Origin: Chitinophaga sp. 180180018-3
GTDB lineage: Bacteria; Bacteroidota; Bacteroidia; Chitinophagales; Chitinophagaceae
Direction: 5' to 3'
NCBI RefSeq assembly: GCF_037893185.1
Contig: NZ_CP140772.1
Coordinates: 4,960,001 to 5,024,000, forward strand
Length of the DNA: 64,000 nt
Shown: piece by piece, positions 16,833 to 26,034 of the stretch
Layout: every line of letters begins with the position of its first letter
How positions within the stretch are numbered: the first letter of the stretch is position 1
Position numbers and translations under genes: made by a program
The notes under the pieces: model-generated
What the model saw: the letters and a program-made list of their open reading frames with translations, nothing else
What the model was told of the DNA's origin: nothing
The model's database searches: none

Positions 16833-19637
16833 CTACAGATGATAACGGAAGCCTAATAAAAATGATAGCTTATAATAATCTTTCTGAACGGTAATGGCGT
16901 TGCTGCTTTCCTGAAGGGGTAATGCATACCTGCCTGTTAAAAAAGCGTTTGGCTGATGAATTTGTACTGTAAGCGGCGAATTGGTGATATTGTTTACTTT
17001 GGCATATACTGAGAATTTTTTCAAAAATGCCTTTTCCATAGAAAAGTCTAATTGGCTGCCTGGATTCTGATAGTAATCTAACCCCAGGTAAGGACTTACC
17101 AGTATTATACGGCTACCGGTGTACACGTATGCAATTTGCATATCGAGGCCATTTTTAAAACTTTTATACAATAAAGACACGTTAGCAATGTGGTCTGCCT
17201 GCCCTTGCAAAGGTCTTGTATCGCTTACGTCGGTGCTACTTATTTGCCCCGATGCATCCCTTGACAAATAGCTTTTAGAGGTAGTAACCCTTGAGTGTGT
17301 ATAGGTGTAATTTGCCATTACACCAAAGTTGCCAACATATTTGGTTACGGTTACTTCAGCGCCAAAATTGGTAGCTACGCCAAAATTAACAGGGGTAAGT
17401 TTTAAGGCACTGCTGTAAGTGCTGCTTTGCGATTGGGTTGTAAGTTCTATTGGATTTTTGATCCGTTTGTAAAAACCACCTATTAATACCTGGTCTGTTT
17501 TGCCCGGAAAAAATTCATACCTCAGGTCAACGTTATCGGCAGTAGAGCGGTCAAGTGCGTTGTTGCCATTTAAAACGAAGTAATCTGTAACGGTGCTGGT
17601 AGGCACTATTTCAAAATACCCTGGGCGGGATATCGCTTTATAGTAGGCCAGGCGTAGATTTTGTTTGCTGGTAAGGCTGTATTTCAATTGCAGGCTTGGC
17701 AGCAGGTCGTTGTAGTAAATGGTACCGAATCTACCATCTGCCACCTCTGGCTGCACGGTTTGGTAATGATCGTATGTATGCTCTACACGTAAACCACCCA
17801 ATGCTTCCAGTTTTGGTGTAAGCATTATTTTTCCTTGTACATAACCGGCATATATATTTTCGGTTGTGCTATAGGTATTGGCATTTATTTCACCCGTACC
17901 GCCGGCATATACACCAAAAAAGTCGTATTGTGCATTATATATATTAGTATAAAGTTGCGCTGTACTGGTGCTGGATAGTAAGGCAGCAAGTGTATAAGGA
18001 TTGTAATAATTATCTCTTTTTTTATGCCTTACCAGTCCACCTGCTTTAAATTCCGCATTGCGGTGCAATACGGTTGTTTTATAAGTAAGGTTTAAATAGA
18101 GCGATGCATCTTTATCGGTGTTATGAAACCATTCGCGTATCATTTGCCCGTCTAACATTTCTGGTGTACTGGTGGCAACGCCTGCATGATTGGTAGTAAT
18201 AGCGTGCAGTGTAGTAAATGCAGCCTGATCGGGTATCTGCTGTTTTGCGGCAGAGTAAACGGCAGACCAATCGAACAGAAAGCGCTTGCCCAAGTCGTGT
18301 TTGCCCTGTAAGGTTGTATTAAGAATGGTTTGTTCCGTCCATGTAGTTCTTTTTTGTATAAGTACGTTGCCGTTGCCGGGGCCAGTGCGTTGTATAGACA
18401 AAACAGAGTCTATTGTGTTACGGGTTTGAAACTGGTTGGTGTTAATATAGGTAGCAAAGAGGCTTATTTTCTGGCCTGGGCTTAATTGATAATCCAGCTT
18501 GGTATACAAGCCTAAACGCCTGTCCTCAAATGAATAGTTGCGTAAAAAAATATCAGAAAACGCTGGTACATTTCCAATTGCCGGCTGCGATGTTGGAAAA
18601 AAGAAGCTGGAATTGGTACCCCTGTAAATATCCTGGTAACTGCCCGATATAACAGCACCAAACTGCCTGCGCCTGCCAAACCTGTTACCGATTGTTAATC
18701 CATATGTTGAGTTAACCGGGTTGGGTTTATTGGTAAGATTCAGGTTGTCTTTAGGAAAATCTTTTGAAGTAGCCACATAACCGGCCACATTATTTTCTGC
18801 AGGTGATTTTTTGTTAATGACACTATGGCTAAAACTTTCAAAAGGCTGGCTCCCGAAAATAGTGCTGTAACCAACAGAAACATTGGCCTGGAGAAATAAT
18901 TTTTCCGGGGCATCTTTCATTACAAGATTAATAGTACCACCTATTGCATCGCCTTCCATTGAAGGGTTCAATGACTTACTTACTTCTAAATTTTGCAACA
19001 ATTCCGAAGGAAAAAGATCTAAAGGCACATACCTGTTATTATTATCGGGGCTGGGTATTTTAATGCCATTGACCAGTGTGGTATTGTAGCGCTTATCCAT
19101 ACCCCGAATAACGGGGTAGCGTCCTTCGCCGGAGCTGCTTCTGTCAATTACAACGCCCGACACGCGCTGCATTACATTTGCCACAGTTATATCGGGCAAA
19201 AGCTGAATGGTTTTCGCCGAAAGCACATTTACAATTTGATTGGCATTTTTTTCATTTACCCTTTCAGAAGAACCGCCGCTGCTTTTTACAACCACACTTT
19301 TCATAACAACGGTATGAAGTTCCAATTCGGCATTTACCACTGCAACGTCGGTGCTGAGATTTGCCTCCAGCTCCAGGCTGTTGTACCCAACAATACTAAC
19401 TACAATGGTGTATTGACCGATTTTCAGGTTTTTAAACGAGTATTTGCCTTCCAGGTTGGTCGATGTAGTAAAGCTTATTCCATTGCCTTTTAATCTTATT
19501 GTAGCACCTGGTAATATTTCTTTGGATGCTTTGTCGGTAACAATACCACTAATAGTACCTGCCCGAACAATGGTAGTAATAAATAATAAATGAAAAATCA
19601 AAAGAAAATTTGATGCCTTAATGTGAAAATTGAACAT
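16833..19637 (-). CDS. TonB-dependent receptor with carboxypeptidase-like N-terminal domain
   Basis: The 934-residue protein has a signal peptide ending near VRAG (residue 27), then a carboxypeptidase regulatory-like domain (GTISGIVTDKASKEILPGATIRL, about 27-115), a plug domain (LLPDITVANVMQRVSGV ... GMDKRYNTTLVNG, about 130-240) and a 22-strand-type barrel ending in an aromatic-aliphatic C terminus (FRYHL). This is an outer-membrane active transporter energised by TonB. It lacks the SusD partner of polysaccharide loci; instead it is followed by a beta-helix lipoprotein and a YncE-like propeller, and preceded by a two-component system on the same strand. Its upstream region has GAATAACTG twice, at 19661-19669 and 19712-19720. 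Confidence 0.92.
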   Translation of the reverse strand: MFNFHIKASNFLLIFHLLFITTIVRAGTISGIVTDKASKEILPGATIRLKGNGISFTTSTNLEGKYSFKNLKIGQYTIVVSIVGYNSLELEANLSTDVAVVNAELELHTVVMKSVVVKSSGGSSERVNEKNANQIVNVLSAKTIQLLPDITVANVMQRVSGVVIDRSSSGEGRYPVIRGMDKRYNTTLVNGIKIPSPDNNNRYVPLDLFPSELLQNLEVSKSLNPSMEGDAIGGTINLVMKDAPEKLFLQANVSVGYSTIFGSQPFESFSHSVINKKSPAENNVAGYVATSKDFPKDNLNLTNKPNPVNSTYGLTIGNRFGRRRQFGAVISGSYQDIYRGTNSSFFFPTSQPAIGNVPAFSDIFLRNYSFEDRRLGLYTKLDYQLSPGQKISLFATYINTNQFQTRNTIDSVLSIQRTGPGNGNVLIQKRTTWTEQTILNTTLQGKHDLGKRFLFDWSAVYSAAKQQIPDQAAFTTLHAITTNHAGVATSTPEMLDGQMIREWFHNTDKDASLYLNLTYKTTVLHRNAEFKAGGLVRHKKRDNYYNPYTLAALLSSTSTAQLYTNIYNAQYDFFGVYAGGTGEINANTYSTTENIYAGYVQGKIMLTPKLEALGGLRVEHTYDHYQTVQPEVADGRFGTIYYNDLLPSLQLKYSLTSKQNLRLAYYKAISRPGYFEIVPTSTVTDYFVLNGNNALDRSTADNVDLRYEFFPGKTDQVLIGGFYKRIKNPIELTTQSQSSTYSSALKLTPVNFGVATNFGAEVTVTKYVGNFGVMANYTYTHSRVTTSKSYLSRDASGQISSTDVSDTRPLQGQADHIANVSLLYKSFKNGLDMQIAYVYTGSRIILVSPYLGLDYYQNPGSQLDFSMEKAFLKKFSVYAKVNNITNSPLTVQIHQPNAFLTGRYALPLQESSNAITVQKDYYKLSFLLGFRYHL

Positions 19638-19873
19638 GCGAAAGTTTTAATATTTTAGCAGAATAACTGAATTTATTGGCGAATAGAATAAACTCTAATT
19701 ATTCATCAAATGAATAACTGCTACTCGATTGTGATGTAAAATTGAGTGTTTAATGAGAATAAATGCAGGAATATGGGTTATGTAACTATTATAACATTCT
19801 GTACTTTTTGTCAGAATTAACTGTACAAAAGACTATTAATATATTGCTGCCTATGACAGTGCGGGCTTGCTTT

Positions 19874-21136
19874 CTAAAATTCAATATTAAATTCGTGCTG
19901 TTTTGTTTTGTGGGTATAATTATACCTTACCGTCATTCCATAAAGCCCCCCAATTTGCTTTACCAACGCCAGGCCTAGCCCGGCAGAATCTGATCTATTG
20001 GTTGTTTTTACAAAGCGGTCAAAAATGAGGCTTTCATCAAAGGACAACGGTTCCCCTTCATTGCTTATTCTAAAATATGCATGGCTAAGTTCTATTTGTA
20101 CGACTTTGCCTTTGCTACCATGCAGCATGGCATTTTTAATAAGATTGCTAAAGAGTACTTCGTATAAATAAGGGTGACCATATAAATTAATATTCTCTTT
20201 AATTTGATGCACGATGGTGATTTGACTGTGCAGTGCAAAATCGTTATAAATATGCAGCAGGTTGTTTATAATCTCACTAACATTTACCATACCGTCCGCT
20301 TTAAATTGCTGGTTATCAATTTTGGCCAGCAACAATAGGCCCTGCGTTAAATTGGAAAGCCTGTACAGCGCATCTTTAGTACGCTGTATCGATTTAATAG
20401 ATTTTACTTCAAGATGTTCTGACTGCATTAGATCGTCCAGGCCGGAAAGTGCTATGGTAAGCGGAGTCTGGATTTCGTGAGAGGCATTTTCCGCAAATTG
20501 TTTTTGTTGTATAAACTGCTGACGGCTATAGTTTGTCATTATCGAAATGGCATCGCTCAATACCTGAAATTCGCGGATGGAACTTTTAGGAAAATCATCG
20601 TTGATTGGCTGGTCTATCCGAAAGGTTTTCAACCTTCCCACTACTATATAAAACGGCTTCCATAGCGTCTTTGAAATTACCAATGTTAAAATTACCAATG
20701 CCACTAAAAGCATTAAGCAGATTAATATAACATTTACCGTAACATCCCATATAATTTTCGTACTCTCATCATTAACCTGCTTCAGCTTTATAATATAATT
20801 ACTATGCGTAGTTTCCACGCACGCTTCCAGGTACCTTACTTTTACAAATTTTTTACTAATGCCCTCTTTATATACCGTATAATATTGGGGTGAAAATTTT
20901 AATTTATTGCCTAATGGTTTTATATCTATATCGCTGTGTACACCTAACCATGGGACATAATTTACAGAGTCCTTTTTTAATTGGAGCGTTACAAATTTTA
21001 ACCGCCTGGCCAGCTGCTCATCTATATCTTTAAGTATTGCATTACTAATAAATTCATATTGCAATATGCTGCCTATAATGCCAATAGGCACCATTGATAA
21101 TAACAGGTAAATAAATGTTTTAACTAGTAGTTTCAC
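19874..21136 (-). CDS. Two-component sensor histidine kinase
   Basis: The 420-residue protein has an N-terminal membrane segment (about 4-24), a periplasmic sensor region of about 110 residues, and a second membrane segment (about 134-156). The cytoplasmic part carries a dimerisation domain with the phospho-accepting His in FAENASHEIQTPL, an N box (FSNLIKNAMLHG) and a G box (GLGLALVKQIG). A HAMP-like linker may lie between. It overlaps the response regulator gene by 17 bases. It probably senses a periplasmic signal linked to the TonB receptor operon that follows 236 bases downstream. Confidence 0.9.
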   Translation of the reverse strand: MKLLVKTFIYLLLSMVPIGIIGSILQYEFISNAILKDIDEQLARRLKFVTLQLKKDSVNYVPWLGVHSDIDIKPLGNKLKFSPQYYTVYKEGISKKFVKVRYLEACVETTHSNYIIKLKQVNDESTKIIWDVTVNVILICLMLLVALVILTLVISKTLWKPFYIVVGRLKTFRIDQPINDDFPKSSIREFQVLSDAISIMTNYSRQQFIQQKQFAENASHEIQTPLTIALSGLDDLMQSEHLEVKSIKSIQRTKDALYRLSNLTQGLLLLAKIDNQQFKADGMVNVSEIINNLLHIYNDFALHSQITIVHQIKENINLYGHPYLYEVLFSNLIKNAMLHGSKGKVVQIELSHAYFRISNEGEPLSFDESLIFDRFVKTTNRSDSAGLGLALVKQIGGLYGMTVRYNYTHKTKQHEFNIEF

Positions 21137-21815
21137 TCTTTTTTATTGAAAAAAAATATCCAATCCCATAACGTGTTTGTAAATAATCAGGGATACCTGC
21201 ATCAGTTAATTTTTTACGTAATTTTTTAATGTGCGTATATACGAAATCGTTAGAACCGGCAGCATCCAGATGGTTGCCCCACAAATAGCGGGCAATGGCA
21301 GATTTATCAAGAAACCTGTCAGGGTTAGAAATTAAATAGATCAATAATTCATATTCCTTTTGAGTAAGTGTTATAACTTTATTGCCAACAGTTACGGTGC
21401 GTGTAATGGTTTGAATAGAGATGAGCCCATAGTTCAAATAAGGGCTTGCATTCTCATTTCTGCGCCTTATAAGAGATTTAATACGGGCATTTAACTCAGG
21501 TAAATAAAAGGGTTTGGTGATATAATCGTCTGATCCTAAATCAAACCCCGAAAGCTTGTCTTCCAATGAATTTTTAGCTGATACAATAATAACACTCACT
21601 CCAGGTTTTTTTTCTTTTAAAATTTTAAGTGCGTCAAATCCGTCCCCGTCAGGAAGGCCAATGTCTAAAATAACACAGTCATAATTTTTATGAACCGATT
21701 CAGTACGGACTTCCTTCAGCGTAGAAGCAGTTGTCACATTGTACTCCTGGCTTTCAAGATAATCGCGCATGGCGTTCAATAAAATTTCCTCGTCTTCAAT
21801 CAGTAATATATCCAT
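21120..21815 (-). CDS. OmpR/PhoB-family response regulator
   Basis: The 231-residue protein has a receiver domain (1-120) with acidic residues in LLIEDEE, phospho-acceptor Asp51 in VILDIGLPDGDG, a Ser/Thr position in IVSAKNS and Lys in YITKPF. A winged-helix DNA-binding domain follows (about 130-225: ITLTQKEYELLIYLISNP ... VYTHIKKLRKKL). It is the first gene of the pair with the histidine kinase and probably regulates the TonB receptor, lipoprotein and YncE genes downstream. Confidence 0.92.
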   Translation of the reverse strand: MDILLIEDEEILLNAMRDYLESQEYNVTTASTLKEVRTESVHKNYDCVILDIGLPDGDGFDALKILKEKKPGVSVIIVSAKNSLEDKLSGFDLGSDDYITKPFYLPELNARIKSLIRRRNENASPYLNYGLISIQTITRTVTVGNKVITLTQKEYELLIYLISNPDRFLDKSAIARYLWGNHLDAAGSNDFVYTHIKKLRKKLTDAGIPDYLQTRYGIGYFFSIKKSETTS

Positions 21816-22187
21816 AAATACACACAGTTTTAATAGGTCTGTTATCTGCCGACAGAGGGACTTTTTGTGTTATCAGACGCAAGCTACAAAGACTACATAC
21901 TACCGTCCATATACAGGATAACGAATATTCTCATGATCGTTTTGGCTAAGAACACCAGCGTAATATATTAAAAAAATAAATACCACCAAACATCAATCCA
22001 GACTCAATTAATATCGTTTGTGAAATATCAAAAGATAAGGCGAGAAAAGATTTGCTTAAAATACTTTTTCCTTAGTATTGCAGGTCCATCCAAAATCCTG
22101 ACTTCTAAACCCGCCAGGGAGCATATAAAGATCGTGTCCCTGGAATGCATAGCGGATGAAGAACTCTCTTGCTATAATCAAATCGCA

Positions 22188-22265
22188 GATAGCCTTATTT
22201 TGGCAAAATTAGGGATATCAGTAAGTACCTTAGCTCATCAACAAGTGCTCGTTAATGTTGTGTAA
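22188..22265 (+). pseudogene. Relic of a small integrase-associated protein gene
   Basis: The frame ending at TAA 22263-22265 encodes DSLILAKLGISVSTLAHQQ and a short tail. The string LILAKLGISVS matches LILAKLGVSVS in the intact 68-residue gene at 48699-48905, and both lie just before a tRNA 3' end copy. The N-terminal part is not recognisable, so this is a decayed copy. Confidence 0.5.
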
Positions 22266-22301
22266 AGCGTGGCAAATAAAAAGCGGTTTTATAGAAGGAA
22301 T

Positions 22302-22322
22302 TCGACTAAACGCTCGACTAAA
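22302..22322 (+). repeat. Integrase-type direct repeats without an integrase
   Basis: TCGACTAAA occurs at 22302-22310 and 22314-22322, a 12-bp period. The identical pair with the identical period occurs at 49201-49221, directly before the start of a tyrosine recombinase gene. Here no recombinase follows. These are probably arm-type sites or leader sequence left after deletion of the integrase. Confidence 0.55.
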
Positions 22323-22327
22323 ACAAC

Positions 22328-22380
22328 AAACCCCGCGGCTAGCGCGAGGTTTGAAACTCTCGTGTGATCCCCGTGGGATT
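22328..22380 (-). other. Terminator hairpin plus tRNA 3' end relic (old attachment site)
   Basis: AAACC-CGCG ... CGCG-GGTTT (22328-22352) is an imperfect stem with a T-rich minus-strand tail. GTGATCCCCGTGGGATT at 22364-22380 matches 16 of 17 bases of the copy at 49059-49075 and, over its first part, the 3' end of the tRNA-Lys at 61663. Read on the minus strand, the order is tRNA 3' end then terminator, as beside an intact tRNA gene. It is probably a displaced tRNA end from an earlier island insertion. Confidence 0.55.
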
Positions 22381-22776
22381 ATATCAAAGGCTTAATTGGC
22401 GCCACTTTTCAAGGATTCATAAATAACTACGGTCAAAATACTATCAAAATTACCCAATCGCAGGTTATATAATACATTTCCCATATACCAACAACTGGAT
22501 GATCCACAAATCATTGCAGGGCACTTCATGTGGTATCTCTTAGATATCGTTTTATTATCCTTTACCTCTCAATGTGGACAACCTTCTTTTAGCGCCACCA
22601 CTAAACCAGTATTTTTTTCTCCATTAAAAAATTCTCATTTGCTGCACATTTTTTCTCATTTCGTGCATATTGTTTGACAAAAAGATTTTACAACTTTGAA
22701 ATTGATAATCGCTGAATGTTTCGGGTGCGTACGGCCTGGCACTGTTCAGTAATCTCTCATTTTTAAATTGTTTTTT

Positions 22777-23340
22777 ATGGCAAAATCAAATGAAAATGTG
22801 GTTCTGCATGGAACACATGGTACGCTTGCGAAACAATTGGTGATTCGTCAGCGTTATGGCCAGTCTATTTTGAGTAAACGCCCTAATCATGTAAAAGGCA
22901 GGGTAACGCCGGGGCAACAGGCAGTAAGGGATCGTTTCCTGAGTGCTTCCTTATATGCCAAAGCGGTGATGGCTAATCCTGATCAGCTGGCGGTGTACCG
23001 CGCTGCTGCAAAGAATGGGCTATCGGCCTATAACCTGGCGATGGCAGATGCGCTGCGGGCTCCGGAAATCAAGGATGTGAATACCGCTACCTATACAGGA
23101 AAAACCGGTGAACCTATCCTTATCCGGGCAATAGATGATTTCAAAGTAAAGGAAGTGACGGTAGCTATATACAGCGCGGATAATCAACTGGTGGAAACGG
23201 GCAATGCTGTACTGCAAGCCAACGGTCTTGATTGGCTTTATACTGCTACTAAGGATCTGGTTTCACTTACCGGATCTAAGGTGAAAGTACAGGCATCTGA
23301 TCTGCCGGGTAATGCTACTTCGAAAGAGATAGTGTTATAA
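22777..23340 (+). CDS. Hypothetical protein, 187 residues
   Basis: The start is taken at the ATG at 22777; a TTG at 22768 is less likely. No signal peptide or membrane segment is present. The N-terminal half is basic (GTLAKQLVIRQRYGQSILSKRPNHVKGRV) and the C-terminal half looks like a beta-sandwich (GEPILIRAIDDFKVKEVTVAIYSADNQLVETGNAVL). I do not recognise the family by name. An intrinsic terminator follows at 23358-23387. The gene is convergent with an AraC regulator. Confidence 0.75.
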   Translation: MAKSNENVVLHGTHGTLAKQLVIRQRYGQSILSKRPNHVKGRVTPGQQAVRDRFLSASLYAKAVMANPDQLAVYRAAAKNGLSAYNLAMADALRAPEIKDVNTATYTGKTGEPILIRAIDDFKVKEVTVAIYSADNQLVETGNAVLQANGLDWLYTATKDLVSLTGSKVKVQASDLPGNATSKEIVL

Positions 23341-23357
23341 GGCGTTTGCTGATCACC

Positions 23358-23387
23358 CCCGGGAGCATTTTCAAGGATGTTCCCGGG
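23358..23387 (+). terminator. Intrinsic terminator
   Basis: CCCGGGA (23358-23364) pairs with TCCCGGG (23381-23387), with an inner CAT/ATG pairing, and is followed by ATTTTTATTT. It ends the gene at 22777-23340. Confidence 0.75.
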
Positions 23388-23391
23388 ATTT

Positions 23392-24363
23392 TTATTTATG
23401 ATAGTGAGCAGGTGTGAAACCGGTGAAATTCCTGAAGGCCCTGATGAACCCTGATACCGTATTATAGCCTACTTCATAAGCAATCTGGCGGATATCCGAT
23501 TGCTGTTGTAATAGTAGCTTAGCCCGCTCCATCCTGGCCTGCAACAGCCATTCCTGTATACTAACACCGTAGACTAAACGAAAGCCTTCTGCCATTTTCC
23601 GTGGATGGAGGTGCACTTGCCTGGCTATCTCCCTAAAAAATATCTGTTCATGCAGAATATTGATCAGCTTAGTACTGACGGTTTGTACCGATTGTATTTC
23701 GTCGGGCGTAAAATGATACTTTGTATTGACCTCTTTGGGTATGTCACTAAAGGTATCCAGATACAGGAGTAGCAAGTCGTAGATCCGGGCGCGCAGGAAA
23801 ATATCACGTTGGGCATCTTCCATATCACAACTAAAAATGCGCTCCAACACCATTTTTACTTTTGGCGTAATAGTGGCTCCTTTTTGTTGCAGCCCACTCC
23901 TGCTGTTCTGCAATACATTTTTTAATACCTGCTGGATGGCTTCATTGCTTAGCCCTTCTATGTGTTCGGTATGCAGGTTCACCTGGAAGATGGCTGTTGT
24001 TCCTTCCGGGATATCTGCCATATAACTACCGGCAGGGATGTAATACAGGTGATAGATACCGCCTTTTATCTCTGTTTCTCCCAAACCATTTAAACCGAAA
24101 TTCAGGCCTCCCTGTATGGCGTAACTTAAGGTGATCATGGGTTCGGGGATCACCACCTCCAGGCGTATGGCTTGTTGCATACGGAAGATGTGCTGGTAAA
24201 TGGTGTACATAGTGGCACTTGTTTGCTGCAGGTGCATTTCTCCGAAAGGGCCGGTTATATTGGTGGTATCCAGAAAAGGTAACAGGTCCGGTGTTTCGGA
24301 GGATGGAGAGGATATGGTAATGGATGTTTGCCTTTGCAAGTGTTTCGGTAATATGAATTCCAT
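23392..24363 (-). CDS. AraC-family transcriptional regulator
   Basis: The 323-residue protein has an N-terminal ligand-binding half (PchR-like spacing) and a C-terminal AraC DNA-binding domain with both helix-turn-helix motifs (EIARQVHLHPRKMAEGFRLVYG and IRQIAYEVGYNTVSGFIRAFRNFTG, about 245-320). The ligand and targets are unknown. No divergent gene is close, so its regulon is not evident from position. Confidence 0.88.
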   Translation of the reverse strand: MEFILPKHLQRQTSITISSPSSETPDLLPFLDTTNITGPFGEMHLQQTSATMYTIYQHIFRMQQAIRLEVVIPEPMITLSYAIQGGLNFGLNGLGETEIKGGIYHLYYIPAGSYMADIPEGTTAIFQVNLHTEHIEGLSNEAIQQVLKNVLQNSRSGLQQKGATITPKVKMVLERIFSCDMEDAQRDIFLRARIYDLLLLYLDTFSDIPKEVNTKYHFTPDEIQSVQTVSTKLINILHEQIFFREIARQVHLHPRKMAEGFRLVYGVSIQEWLLQARMERAKLLLQQQSDIRQIAYEVGYNTVSGFIRAFRNFTGFTPAHYHK

Positions 24364-24621
24364 GACTTTTGGGTTATTAGGGTGAACGGGGGTTACAATT
24401 GTTACGGGGCTAATGATGTGCTACGTGTACTAATTTAAGGAATTTTTGGGGAAAAGTGGATTTATTAGGGAAGGTTTCCTAACTATAAGACAAGATTAAA
24501 ATATTCCAGCCAAAGAAAACGTCTTACAAGTGTAAGCAATCAGGCTGGCGTTAAATCTAATGGCCGTGGTTATCTCCGGCATTCATTTGCTTTAGGAGCA
24601 CTCGCAATAAATCGGTGCATT

Positions 24622-24981
24622 TTATTTTTTAGTCCAGGATGGCCGTGCCAGTACAGATTGTAATTTCGATTTGGTCACGAATGCGTCTATGACAGCCAGT
24701 ACATGTAGTTTATCTTCCGGAGACAATAGGTCAAACTGCTGTAGCTGGCTCTTCTCCTCGTTTGAAATAGCCCCGCCTTCCGGCAATGCGCCAGTAACTA
24801 GGTAGTCTATCGATGTTCCCAGTACTTCTGCAATCTTTGCGGCTACCTCGATAGATGGTGTTATGAAATCTCTTTCATATTTACTCACAATGTTTCCGCT
24901 GGTGCCTATCTGCGCAGCCAGTTCCGTTTGGGTAAGATTCTTCTGTTTTCTTACAATAGTTACCCTTTGTCCGAATGTCAT
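24622..24981 (-). CDS. XRE-family helix-turn-helix regulator
   Basis: The 119-residue protein has a Cro/C1-type HTH at about residues 6-60 (VTIVRKQKNLTQTELAAQIGTSGNIVSKYERDFITPSIEVAAKIAEVLGTSIDYLV), followed by a short helical tail including QLQQFDLLSPEDKLHVLAVIDAFV. Proteins of this layout control mobile elements, toxin genes or phage-like functions. It lies about 200 bases from the divergent SymE-like gene and could control it, which is inference from position only. Confidence 0.85.
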   Translation of the reverse strand: MTFGQRVTIVRKQKNLTQTELAAQIGTSGNIVSKYERDFITPSIEVAAKIAEVLGTSIDYLVTGALPEGGAISNEEKSQLQQFDLLSPEDKLHVLAVIDAFVTKSKLQSVLARPSWTKK

Positions 24982-25178
24982 AGTTTGATTAGTTGATTGG
25001 GTTAATTCAATTCAGCCCCCAATCTAAGGAGAAGCAATAATACCACAATCATATTTAAAACATTAGCAATACAATATTTATCCAATAGATATAATTACAC
25101 ACCAAAAAGCACAACTAAACTACATCTTTAAGAATAAAAATTCACTTATATGTACATTTATAATAAATAAGCACAGCT

Positions 25179-25466
25179 ATGAAAAATAGGAAATTGAAAA
25201 CTAGATTTATTACGGTTAAGCAACTCCATCAGGGACGGACCTATGAGAGTAAATCCGTTTCCTGCATTCAACTTGCAGGTGTATGGCTCCAGGAAGCCGG
25301 TTTTATTGTCGGTGACCGGGTTAATGTTCATGTACGACGTAACCGTCTTGTAATTACCAACGAAGAGCGGCAAGTTATACCTCTCCCACCAGAACCAACC
25401 CCAGGTAAACGGAAAATGCAACGGATCAGTCGCCTCCTTGCTGCTGTTAACCTTGACATGGAATAG
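25179..25466 (+). CDS. SymE-like toxin (AbrB-fold type I toxin family)
   Basis: The 95-residue protein contains the SymE core SVSCIQLAGVWLQEAGF followed by VGDRVNVHVRRNRLVITNE (about 26-63): a swapped-hairpin AbrB-like fold with the conserved LxGxWLxxAGF motif. In Escherichia coli, SymE is an SOS-induced toxin that cuts RNA or condenses the nucleoid and is held in check by the antisense RNA SymR. Many Bacteroidota carry chromosomal homologues beside RHS and toxin loci. A -7-like TACATTTA stands at 25153-25160. I cannot identify an antisense RNA by eye. Confidence 0.78.
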   Translation: MKNRKLKTRFITVKQLHQGRTYESKSVSCIQLAGVWLQEAGFIVGDRVNVHVRRNRLVITNEERQVIPLPPEPTPGKRKMQRISRLLAAVNLDME

Positions 25467-25621
25467 ACCAAACTTTTTGTTAACCTAAACAGTCAGCCGG
25501 TGAATTTTAAATATACTGTAAACATTGATCGTATCGGACAGTATAATTTTATAAATTCGTATTTAGGGTTGTTTCTTAATAAAGATATGGACCCCGAACG
25601 AAATATTAAAACCATAAGACC

Positions 25622-25781
25622 ATGAAAAAACGTAAAGAGTACGACGCGGTCGCCGAAGTAAGAAAAATCAGGGAAGAATTAAGCCTGAAGTACTGGGGCA
25701 ATCATGATTTATTATTTGAAAGATTTAAAAGAAGCCAGGAAAAAGTTTCACCTGGAACAAGAAGCGCTACAAAAGCGTTAA
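25622..25781 (+). pseudogene. Small antitoxin-like gene broken by a one-base frameshift
   Basis: The frame from 25622 begins MKKRKEYDAVAEVRKIREEL and reads normally to NHDLLFE near 25720, then turns into an unlikely tail. Removing one A from the GAAAG at about 25722-25726 restores a helical, natural continuation (EDLKEARKKFHLEQEALQKR) ending at TAA 25779-25781, for about 52 residues in total. The helical, charged layout resembles small antitoxin or partner proteins of Bacteroidota, but I cannot name the family. It lies 155 bases after the SymE-like gene. A sequencing error in the A-run is an alternative to true decay. Confidence 0.55.
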
Positions 25782-26001
25782 CTCCCTCCCATTCTTCCTT
25801 TCCCAAATTCATAAGAGTACTAGTATAGGTTTGCCTACGCAATAGAGAGATAGTCTTTCGTTGTAGTGGTAGGCTTTAATTTCCTTATTACCTGTTCTGG
25901 TAATGGGCATGCTGTACCTTTTTGCAGCCTATACCGAGGGGGAATGTTGCACTCCGGAGGTAGCCGGGTAGGAATGGACTATTTGTTCCAATGGAGGACA
26001 T

Positions 26002-26032
26002 AAAAAGGCCCGGGGCGCTCCCGTGCCTTTTT
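26002..26032. terminator. Bidirectional intrinsic terminator
   Basis: AAAAAGGC (26002-26009) pairs with GCCTTTTT (26025-26032), with an inner GGG-CGCT-CCC hairpin. A/T runs lie on both sides, so it can act in both directions. It sits directly after the small minus-strand reading frame at 26035-26214. Confidence 0.75.
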
Positions 26033-26034
26033 AC

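Larger units (their letters stand above)
21816..22776. other. Gene-poor scar region
   Basis: This stretch of about 960 bases holds the upstream region of the two-component genes, a 26-codon relic of a small mobile-element protein (22188-22265), integrase-type direct repeats (22302-22322), a terminator-like hairpin (22328-22352) and a copy of a tRNA 3' end (22364-22380). After that comes the upstream region of the gene at 22777, with a -7-like CAACTTTG near 22690. No intact gene is seen. Confidence 0.55.

Noticed and set aside
22020..22265. Full-length 81-codon plus-strand gene
   Set aside because: Only the last 26 codons resemble a known protein of the window; the first part has no support, so only the relic is listed.
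25880..25970. Small hydrophobic peptide frame on the plus strand (LVMGMLYLFAAYTEGECC)
   Set aside because: The composition is attractive but it is closed by a stop just upstream, has no clear start and no neighbour to support it.
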